A program made the position numbers and the translations under genes. Shown piece by piece: positions 29,928 through 39,538 of a stretch of DNA of 61,676 nt. This stretch comes from Clostridium sp. 1001275B_160808_H3. GTDB lineage: Bacteria; Bacillota; Clostridia; Clostridiales; Clostridiaceae. Below the pieces are notes generated by a model. The model was not told the DNA's origin, did not search any database, and saw nothing but the letters and a program-made list of their open reading frames with translations. The stretch spans positions 1-61,676 of the forward strand of contig NZ_JADNAT010000021.1 in assembly GCF_015550425.1 (NCBI RefSeq). The letters run 5' to 3'. Each line of letters begins with the position of its first letter. Position 1 is the first letter of the stretch.

Positions 29928-30902
29928 TTATATCTTTAAAGTAGTTTCATCAATCCATTTATATTTAGGCTTAATTTCTCTTATATCATCAACTAATTTA
30001 AATAGAGCAACATCTTTTTCTTTACATTCTAACATTACATCTATATCTTTATCAAATATTTTCAAAATTTCCATAAATTCTATAAAATCATATGGATTTA
30101 TAAAGTCTGAATGTTTCTTATCAACTTTATCAATTAAAGTCGTATCTTTAGGCGATGAAAAATGCATCTTAGGTGGCAAGCTTTCATTATCCCAAGTTCT
30201 TAATATATCACCTAAAATATTTACAATGTCATCTCCTTCATTATTACAATTATGATGATGAATATCTAAAACCATAGGTATATTTAATATTTTGCATAAC
30301 TTTAAGGTTTCTTTAGCTGTATATGTTTTATCATCATTTTCTATAATTAATTTGTCTCTTAGATTTTTAGGAAATTCATTAAAGTTATTAATAAATCTAT
30401 CTATTGCTGCTTCTTTTCCTCCAGTTGCTCCACCTACATGAATTACCATTTTACCTTGCTTATAATTCATGTCTTCAAACCACTCTACTTGTCTCATTAA
30501 GTTTATTAATGTATTTTGAACAACTTTAGTATTACTGCTATTTATAACATTAAATTCATCTGGATGAGTATCGACTCTCATATTAGAATCCTTTATCAGC
30601 TTCCCAACATATTCAAAATCTTTTTTTAATATTTCTCTATGTCCCCAATATCCAACTTCAGGATGAGTTACTAAAGGAATTAATGCTGATGTTATTCTAT
30701 AAAAATGTATATTATTTTTTATGTTATATTTTAATAATTCTTGTAATGCATTTAAATTTGATAAAGCCACAGTTTTTAACTTTTCTAATCTCTTTTCTTC
30801 TGATGTAATTTTATTATAATTTGCAAAAGTAACAGTACTAGAGCTTGTTACCTTTTTGCCTAATATGTTTGAAATAGCAACATATCCAAGTCTTACTATC
30901 AT
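29928..30902 (-). CDS. uvsE: UV DNA damage endonuclease UvsE
   Basis: 324 residues with the UvdE family's TIM-barrel motifs: RLGYVAISN at the N-terminus, THPEVGYWGHRE, DTHPDEF, KMVIHVGGATGGKE, IENDDKTYTAKE and VLDIHHHNC, which supply the metal ligands. It nicks DNA 5' of pyrimidine dimers and other lesions, an alternative to nucleotide excision repair, commonly found in spore-formers. Start ATG has GGAGAA upstream. Lies within 5 kb of dinB, another repair gene, but not in the same operon. Confidence 0.93.
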   Translation of the reverse strand: MIVRLGYVAISNILGKKVTSSSTVTFANYNKITSEEKRLEKLKTVALSNLNALQELLKYNIKNNIHFYRITSALIPLVTHPEVGYWGHREILKKDFEYVGKLIKDSNMRVDTHPDEFNVINSSNTKVVQNTLINLMRQVEWFEDMNYKQGKMVIHVGGATGGKEAAIDRFINNFNEFPKNLRDKLIIENDDKTYTAKETLKLCKILNIPMVLDIHHHNCNNEGDDIVNILGDILRTWDNESLPPKMHFSSPKDTTLIDKVDKKHSDFINPYDFIEFMEILKIFDKDIDVMLECKEKDVALFKLVDDIREIKPKYKWIDETTLKI

Positions 30903-31032
30903 AAGTATTCTCCTATCTAAGCATTATTTAAGAGTAGTATTCCCTGATAAAAAAATTACATTTATAAATTTAAAATATGCAAAATTCTATTCTCACTCGA
31001 ACTATTATATTTAATTCTCTATTAGCTAATCT

Positions 31033-31302
31033 TTATTGAGATATAGATATTATTGTACCAGTTAAATAAACTATAGCTAATATAGTTACACATATACCTA
31101 ATATAAATTGCTCCTTAAATGATACTCTAGAGTATTTTTTATATTTAAATTTCCCATTTATAGTAATAGAAATTCCTGAAAATAAAAGTATAATTTGAGG
31201 TATTATATTGAATATATCATTGTTAATTGTTGTTAATAGAAATAATATTAATACTATGATAATAAAAATAGTATTTAAAACATTATATATTTTTTCACTC
31301 AT
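31033..31302 (-). CDS. small integral membrane protein, unknown function
   Basis: 89 residues with three predicted hydrophobic segments (about 10-26, 30-45, 67-86) and short polar loops. Ribosome site AAAGGATA 5-6 bases before the ATG. No recognised family; codon use is typical for the genome. Confidence 0.6.
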   Translation of the reverse strand: MSEKIYNVLNTIFIIIVLILFLLTTINNDIFNIIPQIILLFSGISITINGKFKYKKYSRVSFKEQFILGICVTILAIVYLTGTIISISQ

Positions 31303-31467
31303 ACATTATCCTTTATATTTTTGTAATATTACCTTATACCTTATTTTACCATGTTAGTATTTGGTATATAAAGGATTATCTTTATATAAAAATTTTGTTT
31401 TAATATAAAAATACACTAAGAAGTAAACTTAGTGCATTTAATTAATTAATATAAAATTAGATTTAAT

Positions 31468-32091
31468 TTAAATATTATTTATTTCTTTCATAAGGATATT
31501 AACACTTTCAATATCAAAACCTTCTTTATAATTTTGTTTACTTGCCCATAAGGCTACATTTTCATAATCAGGATGGTTTTTGTCATTAATTACTTCTAAA
31601 AATTCCATATATTCTTCTATTCCTCCGATATCTTCAGGTGGACAATTTCCTTCTGCTTCAATGCATTTAGGATAATCATTTATATAATCTTCAATTATTT
31701 CTTCTACAATAATATCATGTTTCCAGTAATCGCCAAAATCGTATACATATTCAATTTTTTTACTTTTAGTTAAATAATAATCTACATTAACTTCACTACT
31801 AAGTTTAGGTTTAATTTTAAGCATATTCTTTATAAATCCATGAGGATCATTTTTTTCATTTAACTTTAATTTAGAATAAAGTTCATATTCAGATATTGCT
31901 TCTTTATCACAAGTAACTCTTAAATTTTCTTCTTTAATATTAAAATCATATAAATAACTATTTCTCCATCCCATGGAAATCTGAATTATATTATGTAATT
32001 TTTCAAAACTAATATTAGAAGGAACTATAACTCTTCTATATATCAATGGTTCACTATCTCTTAATTCTATTTTTATCTTATATGCTCTCAT
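31468..32091 (-). CDS. plasmid pRiA4b ORF-3-like protein
   Basis: 207 residues fitting the pRiA4b_ORF3-like family: N-terminal YKIKIELRDSEPLIYRRV, FEKLHNIIQISMGW, then EYVYDFGDYWKHDI and the CIEAEGNCPPEDIGG motif close to the C-terminus. Molecular function unknown; the family is widespread on plasmids and chromosomes. Monocistronic here. Confidence 0.88.
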   Translation of the reverse strand: MRAYKIKIELRDSEPLIYRRVIVPSNISFEKLHNIIQISMGWRNSYLYDFNIKEENLRVTCDKEAISEYELYSKLKLNEKNDPHGFIKNMLKIKPKLSSEVNVDYYLTKSKKIEYVYDFGDYWKHDIIVEEIIEDYINDYPKCIEAEGNCPPEDIGGIEEYMEFLEVINDKNHPDYENVALWASKQNYKEGFDIESVNILMKEINNI

Positions 32092-32303
32092 AATCTATAT
32101 CCTTTTCCTATATTTTAAAAGTATCTTGGTATTTGAATCATTTATTCCTATAATACTTATTATATTAATATTTTGAGTAATTAATAGTTGATTATATTTC
32201 CAATTACATAAGTGAACATTATTGATTTTAACTTCAAATCAAATTAATAATTTCCTTAGTCTAATAATAAATGCCCAAGGGGTATATCCCCTTGGGCACT
32301 TAA

Positions 32304-33293
32304 TTATATTGCTAAAAGCATTGCTTTTGTTTCATCATCACAAAAAGCCGCATTAACACTATTTATATAAATTTCTTTGTATTCATCTAGATTTACTTTA
32401 AATGTTTCAATTAATTTGCTTGTTTCTTCATTTAAATTTATATTAGAAACTGTTCTATTATCCGTACTAAGGTTAACTTTAATATTATCTTTATGATATT
32501 TATATATAGGATGATCCTCATATGAATTTACAGCTTTTGTATCTACATTACTTTTGGGGCACATTTCTAATGTTATTCCATTTTCTTTTACTAGATTATA
32601 TGCTTCTTCATCATTATATATAAATACTCCATGTCCTATTCTTTCCGCTCCTAAAAGATTTATGGAATCTCTTACATTTTTACCGAATCCAGTTTCTCCT
32701 GCATGGATTGTAATTCTAAATCCCTTTTCCTTTGCAATTTTCATTGCTTCTATATATTCATAAGCAAAATCTTCTTTTTCAGATGATGCTAAATCTATTG
32801 CTACAACACCTTTTCCAAGGTATTTTTCTCCTGCTCTTATAGATTCATATACATGATTTAAATCTAATCCTCTAATACAAGAAATTATTACATTACCTTT
32901 TATATCATACTTATTTTCAGCATCTTTTATGCCGTCTATAACACTTTCTATAATTTCTTCTAAAGCTAGTCCTTTTTTTGTATGAAATATTGGTGCAAAT
33001 CTAACTTCTATATATTTAACATTTTCTTTTGCAGCATCTTCTAACAACTCATAAGATGCCCTTCTTAAATTTTCTTTTGTTTGCAGAACTTCATTAGGTA
33101 AATCAAACCTCTTTAAATATTCATCTAAAGAATCACAATCCTCTGCAATAGTTAATAAATTTTTAACGTAATCATAGTCATAACTGTCTAATAGAATATT
33201 TTCTTTTTTAGCAAGCTCTATAACCGTTTCAACTCTTAAGCTACCATCTAAATGACAGTGAAGCTCTATTTTAGGTAAGTTATTAATATCCAT
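32304..33293 (-). CDS. add: adenosine deaminase
   Basis: From the ATG at 33293 (AAGGAGG, about 9 bases upstream) the enzyme has 329 residues. Zinc ligands H12 and H14 (LHCHLDGS), catalytic HAGE and STDNRTVSN motifs are all present. It deaminates adenosine (and deoxyadenosine) to inosine in purine salvage. The transcript begins with an adenine-type purine riboswitch (33458-33528), as for add in Vibrio vulnificus and some clostridia. The in-frame ATG at 33344 lies in the leader and has no ribosome site. Confidence 0.94.
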   Translation of the reverse strand: MDINNLPKIELHCHLDGSLRVETVIELAKKENILLDSYDYDYVKNLLTIAEDCDSLDEYLKRFDLPNEVLQTKENLRRASYELLEDAAKENVKYIEVRFAPIFHTKKGLALEEIIESVIDGIKDAENKYDIKGNVIISCIRGLDLNHVYESIRAGEKYLGKGVVAIDLASSEKEDFAYEYIEAMKIAKEKGFRITIHAGETGFGKNVRDSINLLGAERIGHGVFIYNDEEAYNLVKENGITLEMCPKSNVDTKAVNSYEDHPIYKYHKDNIKVNLSTDNRTVSNINLNEETSKLIETFKVNLDEYKEIYINSVNAAFCDDETKAMLLAI

Positions 33294-33414
33294 AAAATTA
33301 GTCCTCCTTAAAATTCTTATATATGTAAAAAATAATCTTCTCAATATACAAACAAACTACTTTAGTTTTAGATTAAATCAACAATATATTATTAATTTAA
33401 ATATATTTAGATAT

Positions 33415-33473
33415 AAAAAAATTCTTAATTACGAAGAAATCACAAATAAAATGATTTCTTCGTAATCAAGAAT
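33415..33473 (-). terminator. riboswitch-controlled terminator
   Basis: A 22-bp stem (33452-33473 with 33421-33442, one mismatch, 9-base loop) is followed on the minus strand by a run of T (33415-33420). Its 5' arm contains the 3' strand of riboswitch helix P1 and part of P3, so ligand binding should prevent its formation and switch the gene on. Confidence 0.85.
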
Positions 33474-33528
33474 TTTTGGCTCTTGGTAGAAACCCCTAAA
33501 CCATATTATTAGGGTTATACGAAGGTAT
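33458..33528 (-). promoter_or_regulatory. adenine riboswitch aptamer upstream of add
   Basis: The minus strand shows the purine riboswitch signature: P1 CCTTCGTATAA, then the conserved AATATGGTTTAGGGG and GTTTCTACCAAGAGCC blocks, then CTTGATTACGAAG closing P1. The base equivalent to position 74 of the xpt riboswitch (33465) is T, which pairs with adenine; guanine switches have C. It lies about 165 bp before the adenosine deaminase start, with a terminator overlapping its 3' side. Confidence 0.94.
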
Positions 33529-33640
33529 TTAATGTATCTTTATTTAAATTAATATTTATTTTAGCATATATACATGAATAGTCAACATAAAATTTTGATG
33601 TGTTATATCATAATATTGATATTGCTTATATTTAGTTAAT

Positions 33641-33722
33641 AAATAAAAAAGAGCAGCCGCACAATTGAAAATACAAAATTTCACATTCTTCATTTTGCAT
33701 TAGCTTGCTTTATGCGGCAGCC
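33641..33722 (-). terminator. terminator of the DEAD-box helicase gene
   Basis: GCAGCCGCA at 33653-33661 pairs with TGCGGCAGC at 33713-33721 (one mispair), with an inner CAAAAT/ATTTTG hairpin. On the minus strand it is followed by CTCTTTTTTATTT. The GC content of the outer stem is unusually high for this genome. Confidence 0.7.
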
Positions 33723-33739
33723 CCTTAATTAAGTAATTA

Positions 33740-34870
33740 CTATTCTATATTTCCTCTATAAAGAATTCTTTCTGGAATGTTTATTTTAAAACTCTTTTCA
33801 TGCATTTTAATTATTTTTTCTTCTTTATCATCAACTAAAGAAATTACTTCACCAGTTTCTCCTGCTCTTCCAACTCTACCTGCTCTATGTAGATAGTCTT
33901 TAGAATCTTCTGGGATATCAAAATTAACAACATGAGTTATTCCTTTTATATCTAAACCTCTAGCTGCTATATCAGAAGCAATTAAAACATTAATTTTACC
34001 TTTTCTAAAGTTCTCTAAAGCTCTTTTTCTATCTTCCATCTTTCCATTTCCACCAATAGCTGCTACTTTAACATTATTAAATGTCAAATATTCAACAGCA
34101 GTGTTAGTTGTATAGCTATCATTATTAAATACTAAAACCTTTGGAGATTTTAAGGCATTTAAAAGTTTTCTTAAAGTTTCAACTTTCTTTCTACTATCAG
34201 TCTTTATGTAATTATGATTAATATTCTCATTAACTTTGTTATTCTTAACTGAAACTACTTTTATGTCTTCTGCTAAAGTTTTAGCAATATCTAAAGTTTT
34301 ACCATTTAATGTAGCTGAAAACATCATAACTTGAGTTAGCTTTGGTGTAACCTTTATTATATCTTTTACAGTTGGAAGATTATTTTTATCTAAAAGCTTA
34401 TCTACTTCATCAATTACAATAGTTTTTATTGTATGAGCAGTTACTTTCTTTTTTCTTATTAATTCTAGAATTCTTCCTGATGATCCTACTAAAATATGTG
34501 GTTTTGCTTTTAAATTATCTATTTGTCTTTTTATATTAGCACTTCCAATTAAAGGTGTAGAGGTAATTTCTAAACCTGATGCCTTTTTTACTTCATTTAT
34601 AGTATTATTTATTTGAATAGCTAATTCATGAGTTGGTGCTAATATTATACATTGCATTTCTTTTTTGCTTATATCTATGTTTTCAATTATAGGTAAAAGG
34701 TATGCTAGGGTTTTTCCTGTACCTGTCTCTGATTGTCCAATTAAATTAACTTTTTCTAGGGCCAATGGAATAATTTTTTCTTGTATTTCAGTGGGTTCAT
34801 TTATTCCCATAGCATTTAATCCACTAATTATTTTTTCATTTATTTTTAGATTTTCAAAACTCTTTTCCAT
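33740..34870 (-). CDS. DEAD-box ATP-dependent RNA helicase
   Basis: Motif I SETGTGKT (about residue 40), DEVD (the DEAD position), SAT, and the C-terminal HRAGRVGRAG identify a DEAD-box helicase, about 376 residues from the chosen ATG at 34870, which has GAGG 8 bases upstream. An in-frame ATG 18 bases earlier is less well placed. There is no extended C-terminal RNA-binding domain, so it is a core-only type. Likely roles are ribosome assembly or mRNA remodelling, often cold-linked; the exact role is not determinable. Confidence 0.9.
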   Translation of the reverse strand: MEKSFENLKINEKIISGLNAMGINEPTEIQEKIIPLALEKVNLIGQSETGTGKTLAYLLPIIENIDISKKEMQCIILAPTHELAIQINNTINEVKKASGLEITSTPLIGSANIKRQIDNLKAKPHILVGSSGRILELIRKKKVTAHTIKTIVIDEVDKLLDKNNLPTVKDIIKVTPKLTQVMMFSATLNGKTLDIAKTLAEDIKVVSVKNNKVNENINHNYIKTDSRKKVETLRKLLNALKSPKVLVFNNDSYTTNTAVEYLTFNNVKVAAIGGNGKMEDRKRALENFRKGKINVLIASDIAARGLDIKGITHVVNFDIPEDSKDYLHRAGRVGRAGETGEVISLVDDKEEKIIKMHEKSFKINIPERILYRGNIE

Positions 34871-35013
34871 AACTAGTACCTCTTTCATTAAATTATGTGC
34901 CTCTTAACTTTATCAATAGTTTAGAAGATTGTCAAAATATATTACTATTTATAAGTTTAGATTTATACATTTTTATAAGTTTATATAACTCAATATTTTT
35001 ATTTATTACAACG

Positions 35014-35051
35014 AAAAAATTCTATATTGTTTAACCAACATAGAATTTTTT
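35014..35051 (-). terminator. terminator of the 35058-35456 gene
   Basis: AAAAAATTCTA (35014-35024) pairs perfectly with TAGAATTTTTT (35041-35051), giving a run of T on the minus strand. Confidence 0.75.
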
Positions 35052-35057
35052 ATTTAC

Positions 35058-35456
35058 TTATTTACTATTATATTTTCTTACTATTCTAGCAACTTTAGTT
35101 AAGTATTCATCGCAACTATTATCCTCATCCAATATTTTCATAACTTCTGAATAACTATATTTTCTTAAATCTCTTGATCCTTCTTTTCCAAACTCTGGAG
35201 GACACAACTCTTCTATAACATCCTTAACAGATCCTAAACTTATATAACGTTTTAATATTAAATTTTTAATATTATCCTCTTCTTTATTTATTAAACTTTG
35301 ATTTTTAAAATAATCTAATACAACATTAATTTCCTCAATATCTTTTGTAATTTCTATCTTTTTCTCATTAAATTTTACTATTTCTATATCTACCCTTTCT
35401 TTTTCCTTAATATTCTTCTTTAATAAATTATTGAACTTGGTATCTACATTGATCAT
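35058..35456 (-). CDS. hypothetical protein, alpha-helical
   Basis: 132 residues from the ATG at 35456, chosen because GGGAGAG is 7 bases upstream (a start 15 bases earlier would include the ribosome site). Predicted long charged helices in the first half (IKEKERVDIEIVKFNEKKIE), then a KRYISLGSVKDVIEELCPP segment and a C-terminal basic helix. No family recognised; the C-terminal half could be a small DNA-binding fold, but this is not supported by a clear motif. Followed by its own terminator. Confidence 0.6.
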   Translation of the reverse strand: MINVDTKFNNLLKKNIKEKERVDIEIVKFNEKKIEITKDIEEINVVLDYFKNQSLINKEEDNIKNLILKRYISLGSVKDVIEELCPPEFGKEGSRDLRKYSYSEVMKILDEDNSCDEYLTKVARIVRKYNSK

Positions 35457-35483
35457 TTTTATCTCTCCCATTCATATTATTAC

Positions 35484-35540
35484 TATATGATATTCATTTA
35501 AGCCTATATGATATTCATTTAAGCCTATATAATATTCATT
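35484..35540. repeat. 21-bp tandem repeat, two and a partial copies
   Basis: TATATGATATTCATTTAAGCC is repeated head to tail at 35484-35504 and 35505-35525 and then in a degenerate partial copy to 35540. It lies just upstream of the 35058-35456 gene, so it could influence its promoter or be neutral slippage. Confidence 0.75.
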
Positions 35541-35799
35541 ATATATAAACTTTTTAAAAACTTTAGTATATATTTCAAATAAAAGGCAAATCAAATTACA
35601 AATAATTCACTATATACCTATTTTTAAAATAAAGATATTAAGTCTATGTTGCTTTATTTATAAAATAGACTTCTACTTCATTAACTTTAACATTTTCTGA
35701 TAGTAATAGTATGCTTGAATACATTTTCTCTATAGTATTTAATTTAATTTATTTTAATCATAATATATGAACACTTCTAACTAAACTCTTCTAAATATA
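35526..35799. other. intergenic region
   Basis: AT-rich; nothing recognisable other than the end of the tandem repeat. It may carry the promoter for the 35058-35456 gene and the terminator of the aldo/keto reductase gene. Confidence 0.4.
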
Positions 35800-36618
35800 T
35801 TAAAAATCAAAGTTATCAGGATCAGCACCAGTTCTTAAATTTCTATTCATTCCATCTATTAATTTCATATCTTCATTTGTTAAGTTAAAATCAAATACAT
35901 CTGCGTTTTCTTTTATTCTTGATTCATGCACTGATTTAGGGAATACTACTATTCCTTTTTGTAATAACCATCTAATAATAACTTGAGCTGCAGATTTGTT
36001 ATATTTTTCACCTATTTCTATTATTCCTTTATCATCAAGGCAAGCTCCTGAGCCAAGTGGTGACCAAGCTTCAAATACAATCCCTTTTTCTCTACACATT
36101 TCTAAAATATCATTGTCTTGCATTTGAGGATTAAACTCCATTTGATTTACTGCTGGAACAATTTCTGTATTATCTAATAAATCTTGAAGATGATGAGTTT
36201 TAAAATTTGATACTCCAATAGCTTTTGCTCTGCCACTTTTATAAATTTCTTCCATTACTTTATATGATGAAATATATTCATTTTTAACTGGCCAATGTAT
36301 TAAGTATAAATCTACATAATCTAAGCCAAGTTTCTTTAAGCTTAATTCAAAAGCTTCCATTACTTTATGATCTCTCATATCTTGATTCCATAGCTTTGTT
36401 GTTATAAACAACTCTTCTCTTGGAATTCCACTTTCTCTTATCGCTTCTCCTACAGCTTCTTCATTTTTATATGCTGCTGCAGTATCAATATGCCTATATC
36501 CTGCTTTTAATGCATCAAGAACAGCTTCTTTAGTTTCAGGACCACTTTGCCAAACCCCTAATCCAAATTGATAAATTTCAGTGCCAGTATTCATTTTTAT
36601 CTTGCTATCTATATTCAT
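35800..36618 (-). CDS. aldo/keto reductase
   Basis: 272 residues, with the AKR barrel and the catalytic tetrad recognisable as D45, Y50 (HIDTAAAYKNE), Lys in FITTKLW and His in LIHWPV, plus the NADP-binding motif FPKSVHESRIKENADVFDF. Most like 2,5-diketo-D-gluconate reductase / methylglyoxal-type AKR5 enzymes; substrate unproven. ATG with AGGAGGG 5 bases upstream. Monocistronic. Confidence 0.9.
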   Translation of the reverse strand: MNIDSKIKMNTGTEIYQFGLGVWQSGPETKEAVLDALKAGYRHIDTAAAYKNEEAVGEAIRESGIPREELFITTKLWNQDMRDHKVMEAFELSLKKLGLDYVDLYLIHWPVKNEYISSYKVMEEIYKSGRAKAIGVSNFKTHHLQDLLDNTEIVPAVNQMEFNPQMQDNDILEMCREKGIVFEAWSPLGSGACLDDKGIIEIGEKYNKSAAQVIIRWLLQKGIVVFPKSVHESRIKENADVFDFNLTNEDMKLIDGMNRNLRTGADPDNFDF

Positions 36619-36899
36619 TTTTGCCCTCCTAGATACTTTATTAATGTATATTTATTATATATCTAATTTGTAAAATTAGAAACTTTTGATAAAAAAGATA
36701 TAATATTAAATTTACACATAAAAAATTAAATTAAAATTTAATTATATAGGATAGTATTAGTATATAGATATAAAAATATTAATAAAGCTATTCTCATATT
36801 TATAACCAGCATATTATGCTAGAGCATTAAAAGATAAAAATAGATAACAATATCTTGATGTATCATTCTTTACAAACTGATTCGACACTTCCTATTAAC

Positions 36900-39134
36900 T
36901 TACATTCTTCCACTTGTTAGTCTAGCTGAAAATATCTTTCCCGTTGATAAATTCCCTCTTGCTTTTATTTTTATTTCTATTTTTTCTTTTATAATCTCCT
37001 TTGGAATATGGTAAAGGTAATATGATACACCATTCTTTTCTTCATTTTCAATAATTTCTTTTTCTAACAATTTATCTTCTACATAAATGGCAAATGAAGT
37101 TTTATCTTGATTTAATTTATTTAAATATAAATATAGCTCATCTTCTAATCCTGCTTCTAATAAAAAGCTAAAATGTCCCTTATCTAGTGCTTCTCTATAT
37201 CCCATGCTATATTCTAAAGAATAACCTGAAATTGAATTTTTAGTACTTAGTTTATGTTCTATTTCCATTTGCTGCTCGTTAAAATTAATTTTATCTATAG
37301 TTATACTTTCTAATAATTCATTATAGCTAAATAATCCTTTGTTTTCATATTCACTTTTAGTCATTTTAGTAAAGTAAATACTATATCTTTCATGGTGAAT
37401 ATCATAAAATGGCTTTAATTTCACAAAATTATTGACATTTCCATTATTAAAATTCAGTTTAAACTCTAAGCTTTGATCTTCTATTTTCGTAATATTTTCC
37501 ATAAGCTTATTATCTTCACTTATTATCATAGATACATCTATACATTTATAGTGATTCAATTTTAAGTGATCTTCTAATATATCAGTTTCTGGGAAATTTT
37601 CTCTACCAAAGGCTCCTGCTAAAACTAATGGTCCATACATAAAGCAAATTTTATTTTTATCTTCTCTTGATGTATAAATGTGCAAATTCATATTTAAATT
37701 AATATTTAAAACATCACCTTTTTTCCATAGCTTACTTATAGAAATGTATCCTTCCTCTTTTTTATAATTTATTTCATCATTATTAAGAGAAACTTTAATA
37801 TCTCCATTTAACCAATAAGGAATTCTTATTTTTATTTCATACATTAAATCATTTGTTTCTTCTATTATAATCTTTGTTTTTTCTTCTTTCGGAAAATCTG
37901 TAATTTGCTTTATTTTTACATTTTTATCTTCTAATTCTATGTTAGAAGCAACAAATAAATTTATATATACGTTATTATCATCTACGTAATATATATTCCC
38001 TGTATACTTACCTGGGTTTTCCATGCCAGTTCCTGTACAACACCAAAAGGAGTTATCTGGTGAACAATAAACCTTAAAATGGCCTGGTTTTGTTGATACA
38101 AAGTATGTTTTCATTCCACTTATTGGATCTTGTGATGCAAGTATATGATTATATAATGCTTTTTCATAATAATCCATATATTTAGTGTCATGATTCCACT
38201 TATATAAATATTCTGTAAGTTTTAACATATTGTAAGTGTTACAAGTTTCAGCTGTTGTAACCCCTAAAGTTTCACTTCCTACTTTTCCAAAATGTTCATC
38301 TATGCTATTTCCTCCAATAACATATGACCTTTTACTTGTAACTATATTCCAAAAATATTCACTAGCTTTTCTATATTTTTCTTCTTTTGTAATATCATAA
38401 AGCTTTGCAATTCCAAGAATTTTAGGTATTTGAGTATTAGCATGTTTACCTTCAAGTTCATCTTTTTCATCTATGAGAGGATATATAATTTCCTTATCTA
38501 TAAATCTTATTGCTAGTTTTAAGTAATCCTCATTTTTAGTTATTTCATATAACTCTCCCATAACTTCGCACATTCCGCCATGCTCACAATAAAGCATTTT
38601 ATCAAATTCTTCTTCTGTTAAATTGTCCAATCCTTTTTTTGCCCAATTTGATAACTTTATTAATATATCTAAGGCTTTTTTATTATTTGTTAGCTTATAT
38701 GAATCTAAAAGACCTGCATAAATTTTATGGATACTATACCACGGAACCCAACTGCCACCTAAATCAAATCTTGTTACATTAAAATTCTTACTAAAAACCT
38801 TATCAAAGCAATCTTTCTTAAAACCACTTACATATCCACTCTTTTCTATATCTTGTAAATATCCTAGCTCATCTATTGCATAATCTAACTTTCTTTTAAT
38901 TTTTTCATCTTCCGTTGCTACATACATATATGATAGTGCTGAAAGATAATGACCAAGTGAATGACCGCTTATTTCTCTTTCTTCCCAACCACCATATCTT
39001 TTATTTTTAGGCTCTAATCCAATTGCTTCATAACATGGTGCTAACAATCTATCAACATCTAAATAAAGTAAGTATTCCTTTCCCTTACTTTCTGATTCTT
39101 TAAATATTCCATTTAACAACTTTATTTTACTCAT
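36900..39134 (-). CDS. beta-L-arabinofuranosidase, GH127
   Basis: 744 residues without a signal peptide. The family's zinc and catalytic residues are visible as the A-E-T-C motif (AETCNTYNM) and the paired cysteines in FWCCTGTGMEN, corresponding to Glu338, Cys340, Cys417 and Cys418 of the Bifidobacterium enzyme HypBA1. Releases L-arabinose from beta-linked arabino-oligosaccharides in the cytoplasm. Its own unit: the gene lies 149 bp after the DUF6171 gene, behind the terminator at 39171-39221, so it has its own promoter. Confidence 0.88.
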   Translation of the reverse strand: MSKIKLLNGIFKESESKGKEYLLYLDVDRLLAPCYEAIGLEPKNKRYGGWEEREISGHSLGHYLSALSYMYVATEDEKIKRKLDYAIDELGYLQDIEKSGYVSGFKKDCFDKVFSKNFNVTRFDLGGSWVPWYSIHKIYAGLLDSYKLTNNKKALDILIKLSNWAKKGLDNLTEEEFDKMLYCEHGGMCEVMGELYEITKNEDYLKLAIRFIDKEIIYPLIDEKDELEGKHANTQIPKILGIAKLYDITKEEKYRKASEYFWNIVTSKRSYVIGGNSIDEHFGKVGSETLGVTTAETCNTYNMLKLTEYLYKWNHDTKYMDYYEKALYNHILASQDPISGMKTYFVSTKPGHFKVYCSPDNSFWCCTGTGMENPGKYTGNIYYVDDNNVYINLFVASNIELEDKNVKIKQITDFPKEEKTKIIIEETNDLMYEIKIRIPYWLNGDIKVSLNNDEINYKKEEGYISISKLWKKGDVLNINLNMNLHIYTSREDKNKICFMYGPLVLAGAFGRENFPETDILEDHLKLNHYKCIDVSMIISEDNKLMENITKIEDQSLEFKLNFNNGNVNNFVKLKPFYDIHHERYSIYFTKMTKSEYENKGLFSYNELLESITIDKINFNEQQMEIEHKLSTKNSISGYSLEYSMGYREALDKGHFSFLLEAGLEDELYLYLNKLNQDKTSFAIYVEDKLLEKEIIENEEKNGVSYYLYHIPKEIIKEKIEIKIKARGNLSTGKIFSARLTSGRM

Positions 39135-39170
39135 ATATTAACCTCTCAACTTTTAATAGTTTTTAATATA

Positions 39171-39221
39171 AAAAATAATATCAATTCTTATACTTTTAGT
39201 ACTTAAATTGATATTATTTTT
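39171..39221 (-). terminator. terminator after the araB-abfA transcription unit
   Basis: Two 16-base arms (39171-39186 and 39206-39221) are exact complements and give a T-run on the minus strand. Separates the arabinose operon from the GH127 gene. Confidence 0.75.
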
Positions 39222-39282
39222 TATTTCTTATTTCTAAAATATCTCTACTTTGCCTATTTCATATTTTTACAAGCCTACTATT

Positions 39283-39537
39283 TTACCAATATTTATTTTT
39301 GTTAGGACAATAATTCTTTTTAACAGCAGCTCTAATTTCAACGAAACATCCGCACAATTTACACATTCCATTTATTAATGAATCACATTCTTTGCATATA
39401 TTTAATCTTCTTTTATACTCTTCTTCGCTAGCCTTAATATAATCATCTATTGCAGAAATATATTCTTTCATATGAACATATTCTTCTTTACTTAAAACTT
39501 CATCCATAAGACATCGTCTGCAAAATGTTTTACTCAT
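39283..39537 (-). CDS. DUF6171-like small cysteine-rich protein
   Basis: 84 residues from the ATG at 39537, which follows the abfA stop codon after a single base and lacks its own ribosome site, so it is translationally coupled to abfA. Six or more cysteines in CxxC-type groups (FCRRCLMDE, CKECDSLINGMCKLCGC, YCPNKNKYW) suggest a zinc-binding module. The family is often found in clostridia, function unknown. The last gene of the arabinose operon here. Confidence 0.75.
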   Translation of the reverse strand: MSKTFCRRCLMDEVLSKEEYVHMKEYISAIDDYIKASEEEYKRRLNICKECDSLINGMCKLCGCFVEIRAAVKKNYCPNKNKYW

Positions 39538-39538
39538 A

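Noticed and set aside
33641..33722. Complex hairpin past the helicase gene, considered as a riboswitch or small RNA
   Set aside because: Located at a gene end with a T-run on the right strand; a terminator explains it.
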